Shown here: positions 49,721-58,228 of the stretch, piece by piece
How the letters are laid out: each line of letters opens with the position of its first letter
How positions within the stretch are numbered: position 1 is the stretch's first letter
Position numbers and translations under genes: made by a program
Origin: Reclinomonas americana ATCC 50394
Taxonomy: Eukaryota; Jakobida; Jakobea; Jakobida
DNA: 64,000 nt
NCBI GenBank assembly: GCA_048213135.1
Contig: PS015009.1
Span: 1,302,001 to 1,366,000, forward strand
Direction: 5' to 3'
The notes under the pieces: model-generated
The model's input: only the letters and a program-made list of their open reading frames with translations
Databases searched by the model: none
What the model was told of the DNA's origin: nothing

Positions 49721-52483
49721 ATGAACAAAAGGACTATCGAAGACATTGCTTATATATTCAGAAAAGCAAAAGAAGAAGGAAAACCCCGTCCCATCGTTTT
49801 TTTAGGTGCGGGAGCATCAGCGAGTGCTGGTATACCGCTTACCGGTAAAATTATTGAAGACATTCTGGAAAAGCACAGCGATATGCCGGCGATCCAGCGC
49901 TTAAACGAAGAAGAAAAGAAAGACTATTATACTTTAATGAGTGCCCTATCTGCCGAACAGCGGAGAAGCCTTTTTCATAGTTATGTAACCTCTGAAGATG
50001 TAAAGATCAATGTTACTCATATCTACCTTGCGCAATTGCTAAAAGAGGGCTATGTCGATTATATCCTGACGGTAAATTTTGACGACCTCGCACTCAAGGC
50101 CTGTGCCCTGTTCAACTTTATCCCCCCAGTGTATGATGTTTCGATACTGAAAGACTTTACGACAACTACATTCCAGAAAGAATCGGTAACCTACTTGCAT
50201 GGACAACACCATGGTCAGTGGTTGCTAAATGCCAAGGGAGAGCTCGATAAAGTAAAAACCGCTGTCCCAAAAATATTTGAACGCATTTGCAACGGACGCA
50301 CCTGGATCATTGTAGGATATAAGGGCGATGATGAAATACTGGAAGAGATTGCGAAGCTGGGCAGTTTTGAGAACGAGTTATATTGGATTGGATATGAAAA
50401 AGAAGTGCCATCAGCTAATGTAAAATCAAAGTTGCTGGACATAGAGCTTATGAATACCTATTGGGTTTCTGACTATAATGCAGATTCCTTTTTCCTCAAA
50501 CTACACTCTGAGTTAGGGATGCATACCCCGGAATTTTTTAATAAGCCCTTTACCTTCCTCAGCAACCTAATTGGTAAAATTGTTGATATAGACGTTTTAG
50601 CCAGTAAGGATGAGTTGTATAAAATACCCAATGAGCGATTAGCAACTTCAAAAAAATGGATTAGTGACGCGATTGAGAAATATGAAAACAGGGAATCACT
50701 GGAGAAATTCAGGCAAGCGATTATTGAAGACACAATTAAAGGAAATTATGATAATGCTCTGTTCTATTTAAAAGAGGTTAATGATGGGAAATATCCCGGA
50801 GCCAAAAAAGAGTTGAGTGATTTATTTTTAGACTGGGGAGTTACTATTCATGAAAAAAATGAGCCCGATTTTAGTATCGAAAACCTGGAACAGGCTATAG
50901 AAAAGTATAAAACGGCAACGGAAATAAATCCAAAAAATGACTCCGCATTTTATAACTGGGGGAACGCACTATCTGATTTGGCCAAAATAAAAAATGACTC
51001 TGCCATTTTTGAACAAATCTGTGAAAAATATAAAACAGCAACAGAAATAAATCCAAAAAACGATTCTGCATTTTATAACTGGGGGAATACATTATCTGAT
51101 TTGGCCAAAATAAAAAATGATCCCGTTATTTTTGAACAAGTCTGTGAAAAATATACGAAAGCAACAGAAATAAATTCATTGGATGACTCTGCATTCAATA
51201 ATTGGGGAAGTGCATTATCTGAGTTAGCTAAAATAAAAAATGATCCTATTATTTTTGAGCAGGCTTGCGAAAAGTATAAAACAGCAACGGAAATAAATCC
51301 AAAAAATGACCCCGCTTTCTATAATTGGGGGAGCGCTTTGTCCCATATAGCAAAAGAGAAAGGAGCCCCTGAAGTTTTTGAACAAGCCTTTGAAAAATAC
51401 AAAACAGCAACGGAAATAAATCCAAAAGATGATTCTTCTTTTAATAATTGGGGAAGTTCTTTAGCGGATTTAGCCAAAATAAAAAACGATCCCACCATTT
51501 TTGAACAGGCCTTTAAAAAGTTCAAGTTTGCAACAGAAATAAACAACAGGAATGATCATGCCTTCTATAATTGGGGAAATGCTTTGTCAGGTTTAGCCAA
51601 AATAAAAAACGACCTCGCCATTTTTGAGCAAGCAATCGAAAAATACAAATTTGCAACAGAAATAAATTCAAAAGATGATTCTTCTTTAAACAATTGGGGA
51701 AGTTCTTTAGCGGATTTAGCCAAAATAAAAAACGACTCCTCTTTTCTTGAGCAGGCTATTGAAAAGTTTAAAGCTGCAATAGAAATAAATCCAGAAAATG
51801 ATTCCTCTTTCAATAACTGGGGAAGTGCGTTGTTTAATTTGGCCAAAATAAATAATGATCCCATATATTTTGAACGGGCATGCGAGAAATATAAAATTGC
51901 AACAGAAATAAATCCAAAAGACGATTCTTTTTTCAATAACTGGGGAATTGCTCTGGTAAACTGGGCCGAAATAAAAAATGACCTATCGATTTCTGAACAA
52001 GCTTGCGAAAAATTTAAAATTGCAACGGAAATAAATCCACAAAATGTTTCCGCATTCGATAGTTGGGGTAGCCTTTTGTCTAAATTCGCCAGAATTAATA
52101 AAGATGCTAATCTGTTTAATATGGCCTTCGAAAAATATAATATTGTGGTTACTACAGACCCTAATAATTCTACGGCATTTTATAACTGGGCATATGCACT
52201 TAGCCATTACTCCAAATTGCTGAATGGAAAGGATCGCCAGGATTCGATCATTTCCGCTAATACTATGGCTGAAAAAGCTTTTAGCCTTGATGGGGCTGCA
52301 TATAATCTTAGCTGCTCATACGCTCTACTAGGCAACAAAGAAAAAGCTATACAATATCTTAAACAAAGCTTTGATAATAATGAAGTACTACCAGATTATG
52401 TCCTACAAGATGAAGACTGGGCCGATTTCTTAAACGACAAAGACTTCAAGGCCATCATCCAATCCGCAAAAAACAAAAACTAA
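49721..52483 (+). CDS. SIR2-like NADase domain fused to 11 TPR-like repeats
   Basis: 920 residues. N-terminal SIR2_2-type domain: nucleotide loop IVFLGAGASASAGIP (GAGAS 29-33), VNFDD (118-122) with the Asn/Asp of SIR2 catalysis, YLHG with the catalytic His160, and IVGYKGDDE (197-205). A linker of about 185 residues follows, then 11 repeats of 41 residues (about 394-844; consensus EKYKxATEINPKNDSAFYNW, GxALSDLAKIKND, FEQA), which look like TPR helices, and a short tail. SIR2-domain proteins with sensor repeats are known NAD+-depleting anti-phage effectors. The gene starts 19 bp after nadV and is much more AT-rich than it, suggesting it was added to the operon. NADase activity is inferred. Confidence 0.88.
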   Translation: MNKRTIEDIAYIFRKAKEEGKPRPIVFLGAGASASAGIPLTGKIIEDILEKHSDMPAIQRLNEEEKKDYYTLMSALSAEQRRSLFHSYVTSEDVKINVTHIYLAQLLKEGYVDYILTVNFDDLALKACALFNFIPPVYDVSILKDFTTTTFQKESVTYLHGQHHGQWLLNAKGELDKVKTAVPKIFERICNGRTWIIVGYKGDDEILEEIAKLGSFENELYWIGYEKEVPSANVKSKLLDIELMNTYWVSDYNADSFFLKLHSELGMHTPEFFNKPFTFLSNLIGKIVDIDVLASKDELYKIPNERLATSKKWISDAIEKYENRESLEKFRQAIIEDTIKGNYDNALFYLKEVNDGKYPGAKKELSDLFLDWGVTIHEKNEPDFSIENLEQAIEKYKTATEINPKNDSAFYNWGNALSDLAKIKNDSAIFEQICEKYKTATEINPKNDSAFYNWGNTLSDLAKIKNDPVIFEQVCEKYTKATEINSLDDSAFNNWGSALSELAKIKNDPIIFEQACEKYKTATEINPKNDPAFYNWGSALSHIAKEKGAPEVFEQAFEKYKTATEINPKDDSSFNNWGSSLADLAKIKNDPTIFEQAFKKFKFATEINNRNDHAFYNWGNALSGLAKIKNDLAIFEQAIEKYKFATEINSKDDSSLNNWGSSLADLAKIKNDSSFLEQAIEKFKAAIEINPENDSSFNNWGSALFNLAKINNDPIYFERACEKYKIATEINPKDDSFFNNWGIALVNWAEIKNDLSISEQACEKFKIATEINPQNVSAFDSWGSLLSKFARINKDANLFNMAFEKYNIVVTTDPNNSTAFYNWAYALSHYSKLLNGKDRQDSIISANTMAEKAFSLDGAAYNLSCSYALLGNKEKAIQYLKQSFDNNEVLPDYVLQDEDWADFLNDKDFKAIIQSAKNKN
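50900..52252 (+). repeat. eleven in-frame 123-bp repeats within the SIR2-TPR gene
   Basis: Units start at 50900, 51023, 51146 and so on to 52130, each exactly 123 bases with no indel. Units 1 to 5 are very alike at the DNA level; the last three drift. The likeness of the early units points to recent duplication, and the unit number may change between strains. Confidence 0.85.
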
Positions 52484-52486
52484 CCA

Positions 52487-52960
52487 TTACTTATTCCTCT
52501 TCATCGGAAACAACCTCGATCTTTCCACCCCATTCACCATACCGGATATCTCCGCCAGCAGTGAATCCTTTCCCACCTGTGTGTACGAGATCTTCTGCGG
52601 AAAATCATGCCCCGGGTTCTCAAACTCCATTTCCTTATCGGTGAGTTTTATCATTTTAAAAGAAACCGGTTGCCCGCCGTTCTGGTTTTTTACTGTTGGA
52701 ATATAAAACAGTTCGTTGCCCCGCTGCAGCAGCTGAATGGTCTCCATCACCATGGTATCTTTCCCATTGATGAAAAAACTCTTACCGGCAAAAAGGCTGT
52801 CGTTCTGCACGGCCCAATGTTCATGCACACCTGATTTACTCACCCAGTCGCCCACCAGCCAGCGGGCTTTGTTAAGGGGCTTATCCTGCCGGCCGGTGGC
52901 CGCGACAGAAAACAGGATAATAAGGATGACAACAGCTGAAGATGAAATGGTTTTGTACAT
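52487..52960 (-). CDS. DUF6265-like exported protein
   Basis: 157 residues from the ATG at 52960 (MYKTISSSAVVIL...), chosen because it gives a signal peptide ahead of ATGRQDKP. The mature part is a small beta-barrel-like domain: ARWLVGDWVSKSGVHEHWAV, KDTMVMETIQLLQRGNELFY, EMEFENPGHDFPQKISYTQV and SGMVNGVERSRLFPMKR, matching the DUF6265 pattern. It may bind a small hydrophobic ligand, but this is unproven. Its stop lies 3 bp from the SIR2-TPR stop (convergent). The AraC gene lies 66 bp upstream on the same strand. Confidence 0.8.
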   Translation of the reverse strand: MYKTISSSAVVILIILFSVAATGRQDKPLNKARWLVGDWVSKSGVHEHWAVQNDSLFAGKSFFINGKDTMVMETIQLLQRGNELFYIPTVKNQNGGQPVSFKMIKLTDKEMEFENPGHDFPQKISYTQVGKDSLLAEISGMVNGVERSRLFPMKRNK

Positions 52961-53026
52961 ATCGTTGATTTGATCGGCACAAAATTGAAACGTCTGCATT
53001 TGCCGGAATTGTAAAAATGCGTCTTT

Positions 53027-53833
53027 CTATTCCTGGCCCAGCTGTTTGGCCATGCCGAGATTGGCAGAAAAATATTGCCGTGGATTGAGACCGGTAAATG
53101 TTTTGAAGTCCTTAATAAAATGTGCCTGGTCGTAAAAGCCGCCTTCATAAGCCAGGCTGGTAAGGCTGGAAAACTGCCGCTGGCCGATAAGCGCCAATAC
53201 CGATTGAAACCGGGTGATACGTGAAAACTGTTTGGGACTTAACCCCACGCTGGTCACAAATCGTTTTTCCAGCTGACGGCGGCTGATGAACAGTTCTGCC
53301 GCCAGTTGTTCTATATATACGTTGCCCTGCGCACGGGTAATGGTATCTACACAATGCCCGATGAGCTGGTCTTCCTGCGTGGCATTCAGCCGGTGCAGCA
53401 GGAAGTCGTTCACCAGCTGCACCCTTTCCGCCTGCGAAGCGGCGTTCAGCATCCTGTCTTCCAGTTCACGACCGGCTTTTCCCCAGCAATCACCGATACC
53501 GGCATATTCACCGGTGGTGGCAGAAATGGCAAAAGGAACAAAAGCCTTCAACCCATTGGGATGAAACCTTACGCTGAAGATACCCGTCCGGCCCGATGCT
53601 TCCAGTTCAATAAAAGAACTGATCTGCCCGTGAATAAAACTCCTGGGTTGAAAACCGGCTTCGCCTGCGGCATACTTCCTGAACAGGTCGCCGTAATGAA
53701 AGATGAGTTCCGTACAACCATCGGGAAATACCTTTTCCCTGGATGGGGTGTTTTGCGCATCCGCATCCAGACTCCAGTAACATTTAATGTACCGGCGCAA
53801 CAAAGGGTGTGGTATGTAGGTTTGATAATGCAT
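53027..53833 (-). CDS. AraC-family transcriptional regulator
   Basis: 268 residues from the ATG at 53833 (MHYQTYIPHPLLRRYIKCYW); the longer frame starts at TTG. The N-terminal sensor (residues about 5-140) is of the DUF6597 kind (KVFPDGCTELIFHYGD, SVRFHPNGLKAFVPF). The C-terminal helix-turn-helix pair is EQLAAELFISRRQLEKRFVT and EGGFYDQAHFIKDFKTFTGL. It likely controls the DUF6265-like gene that follows, and is divergent from the SET/ATP-grasp cluster, whose promoter shares the 145-bp gap. Confidence 0.87.
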   Translation of the reverse strand: MHYQTYIPHPLLRRYIKCYWSLDADAQNTPSREKVFPDGCTELIFHYGDLFRKYAAGEAGFQPRSFIHGQISSFIELEASGRTGIFSVRFHPNGLKAFVPFAISATTGEYAGIGDCWGKAGRELEDRMLNAASQAERVQLVNDFLLHRLNATQEDQLIGHCVDTITRAQGNVYIEQLAAELFISRRQLEKRFVTSVGLSPKQFSRITRFQSVLALIGQRQFSSLTSLAYEGGFYDQAHFIKDFKTFTGLNPRQYFSANLGMAKQLGQE

Positions 53834-53978
53834 AGCGGAACGGGTCAAATATACGATCCATCGCTATCAACATTTAATCCACTTATTGATTTATAACTTT
53901 ATTTATAAAGCGATGTTTAATACATTTACTTAAACAAGCCGGCATTAAACCTTTTTCCTTTACAACGTTCCAAAACGC

Positions 53979-54482
53979 ATGAGCAACAGCAGCAGCATTG
54001 CCCCGGGCAAATTACTGGTGAGCCAGCATGGCATGGCACAGGTATGGAAAGATGAAACCACCGGCCAGCAAGCGCTTCACGCGGCAAAGGTTTTTTCAGC
54101 CGGTGAAGTGATCAGCGCTTTTGCACCCGCTTCTGTGCATACCACCCCAAGTTATCTTACGGTGCAAGCAGGCAACCAGCAACACATCACCTTACAGCCG
54201 GAATTCCTGCAATACGTGAACCACAGTTGCCATCCGAATGTGTTCTTTGATACGGACGCCATGCAACTGGTATGCCTGGAAGATGTACTGCCCGGCGAAG
54301 AGTTCCGTTTCTTCTATCCTTCTACGGAATGGGATATGGCACAACCCTTCGTTTGCAACTGCGGCAACAGCAACTGCCTGCAACTGATCACCGGCGCTGT
54401 TCACCTGTCAGTTGATACACTCAGCCGCTACCGGCTCAGCTCCTTTATTAAAAACCAGGTAAAACAAAAACTGTCCCTGTAA
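53979..54482 (+). CDS. stand-alone SET-domain methyltransferase-like protein
   Basis: 167 residues. SET marks: FSAGEVISAF (SET start), YVNHSCHPNVFFD (the NHSC motif that binds the methyl donor), LPGEEFRFFY followed by a post-SET-like Cys cluster CNCGNSNCLQLI. SET proteins methylate lysine in proteins. Here it is followed after 7 bp by an ATP-grasp ligase and then an ATP-grasp-SET fusion, so its substrate is likely a peptide or protein handled by those ligases. The stop-to-start spacing argues for one operon. The substrate is unknown. Confidence 0.85.
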   Translation: MSNSSSIAPGKLLVSQHGMAQVWKDETTGQQALHAAKVFSAGEVISAFAPASVHTTPSYLTVQAGNQQHITLQPEFLQYVNHSCHPNVFFDTDAMQLVCLEDVLPGEEFRFFYPSTEWDMAQPFVCNCGNSNCLQLITGAVHLSVDTLSRYRLSSFIKNQVKQKLSL

Positions 54483-54489
54483 CCAAAAC

Positions 54490-55647
54490 ATGTCGCCCGC
54501 TAATCCTTTCATATCGGCCATACCCCTGAAACAACTGTATGTTTGGGTACTGGCACCGCAACTGGAAAGCGAGGACCCCAATATTGACTACTATTACGAC
54601 TTCACACAAAGTATTGCCGAGTACACTAAAACGTTCAACGAACTGGGCGTAGACTGGAAATGGCAGCCGGTGGACATGAAGACGTATACCAAAGTCATCA
54701 ACCACATTGCCCGCGAAAACGACAAAGGCAATAAGTTACACGTGGTGTTCAACCTTTGTGATGGCGATGAAGTGAATGGAACGCCGGGCATTTCCGTGGT
54801 AAAATTGCTGGAAGAAAAAGGATTGATCTATACGGGTGCCGATGAATATTTTTACCGCATCACCACTTCCAAAATACCCATGAAGCGGGCTTTTGAGGAA
54901 GCCGCCGTTGCTACCCCGGAATGGGAAGCCATTCATTCGCGGGAGCAGGACCTGTCGGGCATGGTGGAAAAACTGGGTTCACCGCTTATCGTTAAGCCAT
55001 CAGTTTCGGGAGGCAGCATGGGCGTGGGTACCCAGAATGTAGTAAGCACAACAACGGAGTTGCAGCAGCAGGTAGAAAAAATGTTTGAAGGTTACCGCGG
55101 ATGGGAGCTCACCAGCGATGGCATCATTGCCGAATCTTTCATCAATGGTCCTGAATATACCGTGCTTATTGCTGGCTCATACAACGACCCCGGTAAAGCC
55201 CGTATTTATGAACCGGTGGAAAGGGTTTTTCATGAATCGCTGCCCGACCGGGAAAAATTCCTGAGCTTCGACAGGCTGTGGGAAATTTATGAAGAAGAAA
55301 CCGCCATGCCGGGCAATGAGAATTTTTATGAGTACGCTCTGCCCGATCCGGCCCTCGTAGATGAAATAAAAAAACTGAGCTGGGATGCTTATGTGGCTAC
55401 CAAAGGAAGGGGCTATACCCGTGTAGATTTGCGCAGGGATAAAGTAACCGGTAAAATATATGTACTGGAAGTGAATGCACAATGTGGTTTGAGTGAAGAT
55501 GAGGATTATACTTCCATCGGCGCTATTTTGCGGCTGAGTGGTAAAACTTTTTCGCAGCTGGTGGTGGCCATCATCAACGATGCTTACCAGCGCAAACAAA
55601 AGCAGAAACAAAAGACGGCGGCCAGGTCGGCCTCGGCGAATAAATAA
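54490..55647 (+). CDS. ATP-grasp ligase (D-Ala-D-Ala ligase-like), 1 of 2
   Basis: 385 residues. ATP-grasp features: glycine-rich nucleotide loop PLIVKPSVSGGSMGVGTQNV, IIAESFINGPEYTVLIAG, and the metal-binding end TRVDLRRDKVTGKIYVLEVN with NAQCGLSED. The N-terminal part (VFNLCDGDEVNGTPGISVV) matches the D-Ala-D-Ala ligase-like pre-ATP-grasp domain. Such enzymes make carboxyl-amine bonds, as in dipeptides. The murein ligase role is unlikely given its divergence and neighbours. It is followed after 54 bp by the ATP-grasp-SET gene. Confidence 0.87.
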   Translation: MSPANPFISAIPLKQLYVWVLAPQLESEDPNIDYYYDFTQSIAEYTKTFNELGVDWKWQPVDMKTYTKVINHIARENDKGNKLHVVFNLCDGDEVNGTPGISVVKLLEEKGLIYTGADEYFYRITTSKIPMKRAFEEAAVATPEWEAIHSREQDLSGMVEKLGSPLIVKPSVSGGSMGVGTQNVVSTTTELQQQVEKMFEGYRGWELTSDGIIAESFINGPEYTVLIAGSYNDPGKARIYEPVERVFHESLPDREKFLSFDRLWEIYEEETAMPGNENFYEYALPDPALVDEIKKLSWDAYVATKGRGYTRVDLRRDKVTGKIYVLEVNAQCGLSEDEDYTSIGAILRLSGKTFSQLVVAIINDAYQRKQKQKQKTAARSASANK

Positions 55648-55701
55648 ACCAACCAAATTACAGGGGCGGCTTTGCAGAACAGCAGCGGCTCTGCAAGGAA
55701 A

Positions 55702-57129
55702 ATGAAAATCTGTGTTCTTCAGCCCGACTATTCCACTTCCGATGTGGATTACCAGTATTACGATCCGGCACGCGATCTCAGCCATTTAATGCCCGAAGCG
55801 GAATTCACGCATGTGCTGCTGAACAAACTCACCACCTACAAACAACTCAAGGAATTAAAAAAGCAAGGCTTCGACATTTTCGTCAACCTCTGCGAAGGCT
55901 ACCTGGAGTGGAGCATCCCTTCCATTGATGTGATCAATACCATGGAGTTGCTCGATCTTCCTTTCACCGGTCCTACATCTTTATTATACGATCCGCCCAA
56001 ACCATTGATGAAATACGTCGCCTATGCCGAGGGCATCGGCACACCTGCTTATGCACTGGTGAATGATGTGGCGGATGTGGAAACAGAATGCACCCATTTG
56101 CAATACCCGCTCTTTGTAAAGCCTGCCAAAGCCGGCGACAGCCTTGGGGTAGACGACAAAAGCCTGGTGCATAATATAGAAGAATTAAAAGCAAAGGTGA
56201 GCGCCATCATCGCTGAATACGGCCCTTTGCTGGTTGAAGAATATATCAGCGGAAGAGAGTTCACCGTTATGGTAGCCGCCAATGATGACGGTAAAACGGT
56301 GACCACTTTCAAGCCGGTGGAATATATTTTTCCGGGTGAATTTGCCTTCAAGACCTATGCGCTCAAAACTTCCGAACTGCACCCTGATGCGAATATTCCC
56401 TGCAAGGACCCCGAACTGGAACAACAACTCCGCGAAGCCGCCATCCGCATCTTCCGTGGTTTCGGCGGCGTGGGTTATGCCCGCCTCGACTTCAGGGTGA
56501 ACGATAACAACGATATTTTCTTCCTTGAAATCAACTTTACCTGCTCCGTTTTTTACAAAGACGGGTACGAAGGCAGTGCCGATTATATTCTCCGCCACGA
56601 TGGTTTCGGCCAGTCCGCTTTCCTCCGTCACATCATCGCCGAAGGAATGTCCAGGCACTTACGCAGGCAGAAAAAATATACTATGAAGGGCAATTCCATC
56701 TCGGGTTACGGCATTTATGCCAACCAGGATATGGTGCCCAACGAGGTGATTTTCAAGGGAGAAGAAATGGCCCAGCGCATGGTAACCCGCCGCTGGGTGG
56801 AGCAGAACTGGAATATTAAGGAAAAAGAAATATTTAGAAAGTACGCCTATCCGCTCAGCAATGAGGTATTTTTGCTGTGGGATAATGATCCGGCCGGGTG
56901 GGCGCCGCAGAATCACAGCTGCAACCCCAATACCGCCTATGAAGGTTTAAATGTTATAGCGCTTCGGGCTATACGCAAAGGAGAAGAACTAACCCTCGAC
57001 TATGCCTGCTTCCTCGACGAACATATGGAACCGTTCCATTGCCAATGCGGATCTGCCCAATGCCGTGGTCTTGTTACCGGTATCACCGGCAATTCGGTAA
57101 CAAAAAGAGAAAACAAGGCACACGGTTAA
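55702..57129 (+). CDS. ATP-grasp ligase fused to a SET domain
   Basis: 475 residues from the ATG at 55702, which has AAGGAA just before it; the longer frame starts at TTG. Residues about 1-320 are an ATP-grasp ligase like its neighbour (VNLCEGYLEWSIPSIDVINT, PLFVKPAKAGDSLGVDDKSL, ARLDFRVNDNNDIFFLEINF). Residues about 330-470 are a SET domain: GNSISGYGIYANQDMVPNEV, PQNHSCNPNTAYEGLN (NHSC), RKGEELTLDYACF and the post-SET CQCGSAQCRGLV. Fusion of ligation and methylation in one chain is unusual. A protein- or peptide-modifying role is inferred. Confidence 0.88.
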   Translation: MKICVLQPDYSTSDVDYQYYDPARDLSHLMPEAEFTHVLLNKLTTYKQLKELKKQGFDIFVNLCEGYLEWSIPSIDVINTMELLDLPFTGPTSLLYDPPKPLMKYVAYAEGIGTPAYALVNDVADVETECTHLQYPLFVKPAKAGDSLGVDDKSLVHNIEELKAKVSAIIAEYGPLLVEEYISGREFTVMVAANDDGKTVTTFKPVEYIFPGEFAFKTYALKTSELHPDANIPCKDPELEQQLREAAIRIFRGFGGVGYARLDFRVNDNNDIFFLEINFTCSVFYKDGYEGSADYILRHDGFGQSAFLRHIIAEGMSRHLRRQKKYTMKGNSISGYGIYANQDMVPNEVIFKGEEMAQRMVTRRWVEQNWNIKEKEIFRKYAYPLSNEVFLLWDNDPAGWAPQNHSCNPNTAYEGLNVIALRAIRKGEELTLDYACFLDEHMEPFHCQCGSAQCRGLVTGITGNSVTKRENKAHG

Positions 57130-57152
57130 ACTAACCCATTACATTACGGTCA

Positions 57153-57192
57153 TACGGGACACCCCGTAATAAAACCGGGCTTTGCGGCCCGG
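57153..57192. other. two hairpins between the ATP-grasp-SET and half-transporter genes
   Basis: TACGGG-acac-CCCGTA (57153-57168) and CCGGGC-tttgcg-GCCCGG (57175-57192) follow each other. A competing pairing ATTACGG...CCGTAAT (57143-57170) exists. No T-run follows on the plus strand, so this is not a classical terminator; it may tune expression of the next gene. Confidence 0.4.
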
Positions 57193-57225
57193 CAGTAAAC
57201 CTGTTCTAAACCTGGAGTAAAAGTT

Positions 57226-58152
57226 ATGTCGCGTTTCGAGATTTTAAAAAGACTGATGAGAAAGCACCGTGGCAGCCTGGTGCTTACCTATATATTATTT
57301 TCACTGGAAATGCTGGGCAACCTGGTGCGGCCCTTCTTCCTGGGCATGGCGGTGGATGACCTCACCAAAGGCAGTTACGACGGCCTCATCCTGCTGTGCA
57401 GTGTACACGTAACCTGGCTCATATTGGGTACCATCCGCCATATGTACGATACCCGTACCTATTCTGCAATCTATACCTCATTGGTCACCCAGTTCCTGTC
57501 GCGCCGCTATGGCAAAACCGAAGTGAGCAAACTCAGCGCCCACTCTACCCTGGCGCGGGAGTTTGTGGATTTTTTGGAGTACGACCTGGTGTATGTGATT
57601 GAAGCGGCTTATAATATTTTAGGTTCGCTGGTGCTGCTGTTCTTCTACGATTCAGCCGTGGTGGGCGTTTGCATGGCCGTGCTGCTGCCGGTGGTGGGCT
57701 TCAGTTATTTTTATGGCCGTAAAATGAAAAGGCTCAACCGCATGAAGAATGATGAGCTGGAAAAACAGGTAGACATTATTTCCACCGGCGATCACGGGCT
57801 CATCAGCCAGCATTATAACAAACTCCGAAAATGGCAGATCCGCATTTCCGATAAAGAGGCCTGGAACTTTGGCGTAATGGAAATTATGGTGATGCTGGTG
57901 ATTGGCGCTTCCCTGCTGGTTACCCGTACCCATGTAGGCACCGGCGTAATGGCGGGCAGCCTCATCGGTATCTATAATTATATACTCAAGTTTGTGTCCG
58001 GACTGGATACGATACCTTATACCGTTCAGCGCCTCACTTCGCTCAACGACATTACCCGCCGTATTGAGCTGCAGGCCGACGATTTTCCCGAAGAAGGCAA
58101 AACCCGCCTGGTGCGCCGCCGCGAAAAACGGCAGGCACAGGCTGTATCGTAA
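57226..58152 (+). CDS. ABC transporter six-transmembrane domain protein without ATPase domain
   Basis: 308 residues. Six hydrophobic helices and the coupling regions of type IV exporters are seen (LVRPFFLGMAVDDLTKGSYD, SRRYGKTEVSKLSAHSTLAR, KQVDIISTGDHGLISQHYNK). The protein ends after the transmembrane part: there is no Walker A, signature or Walker B motif, and no ATPase gene adjoins it. Half-transporters of this kind are known in Bacteroidota and may work with a distant ATPase or as a non-transport membrane protein. Its position after the ATP-grasp/SET genes suggests it exports or binds their product. Confidence 0.82.
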   Translation: MSRFEILKRLMRKHRGSLVLTYILFSLEMLGNLVRPFFLGMAVDDLTKGSYDGLILLCSVHVTWLILGTIRHMYDTRTYSAIYTSLVTQFLSRRYGKTEVSKLSAHSTLAREFVDFLEYDLVYVIEAAYNILGSLVLLFFYDSAVVGVCMAVLLPVVGFSYFYGRKMKRLNRMKNDELEKQVDIISTGDHGLISQHYNKLRKWQIRISDKEAWNFGVMEIMVMLVIGASLLVTRTHVGTGVMAGSLIGIYNYILKFVSGLDTIPYTVQRLTSLNDITRRIELQADDFPEEGKTRLVRRREKRQAQAVS

Positions 58153-58228
58153 AGCCTTTTGAGCCGCACAGTAAAACTGTCTGGACTTTTCAGCACAGCA
58201 CATCACTGCCGATTGCCTAACTTTAGGT

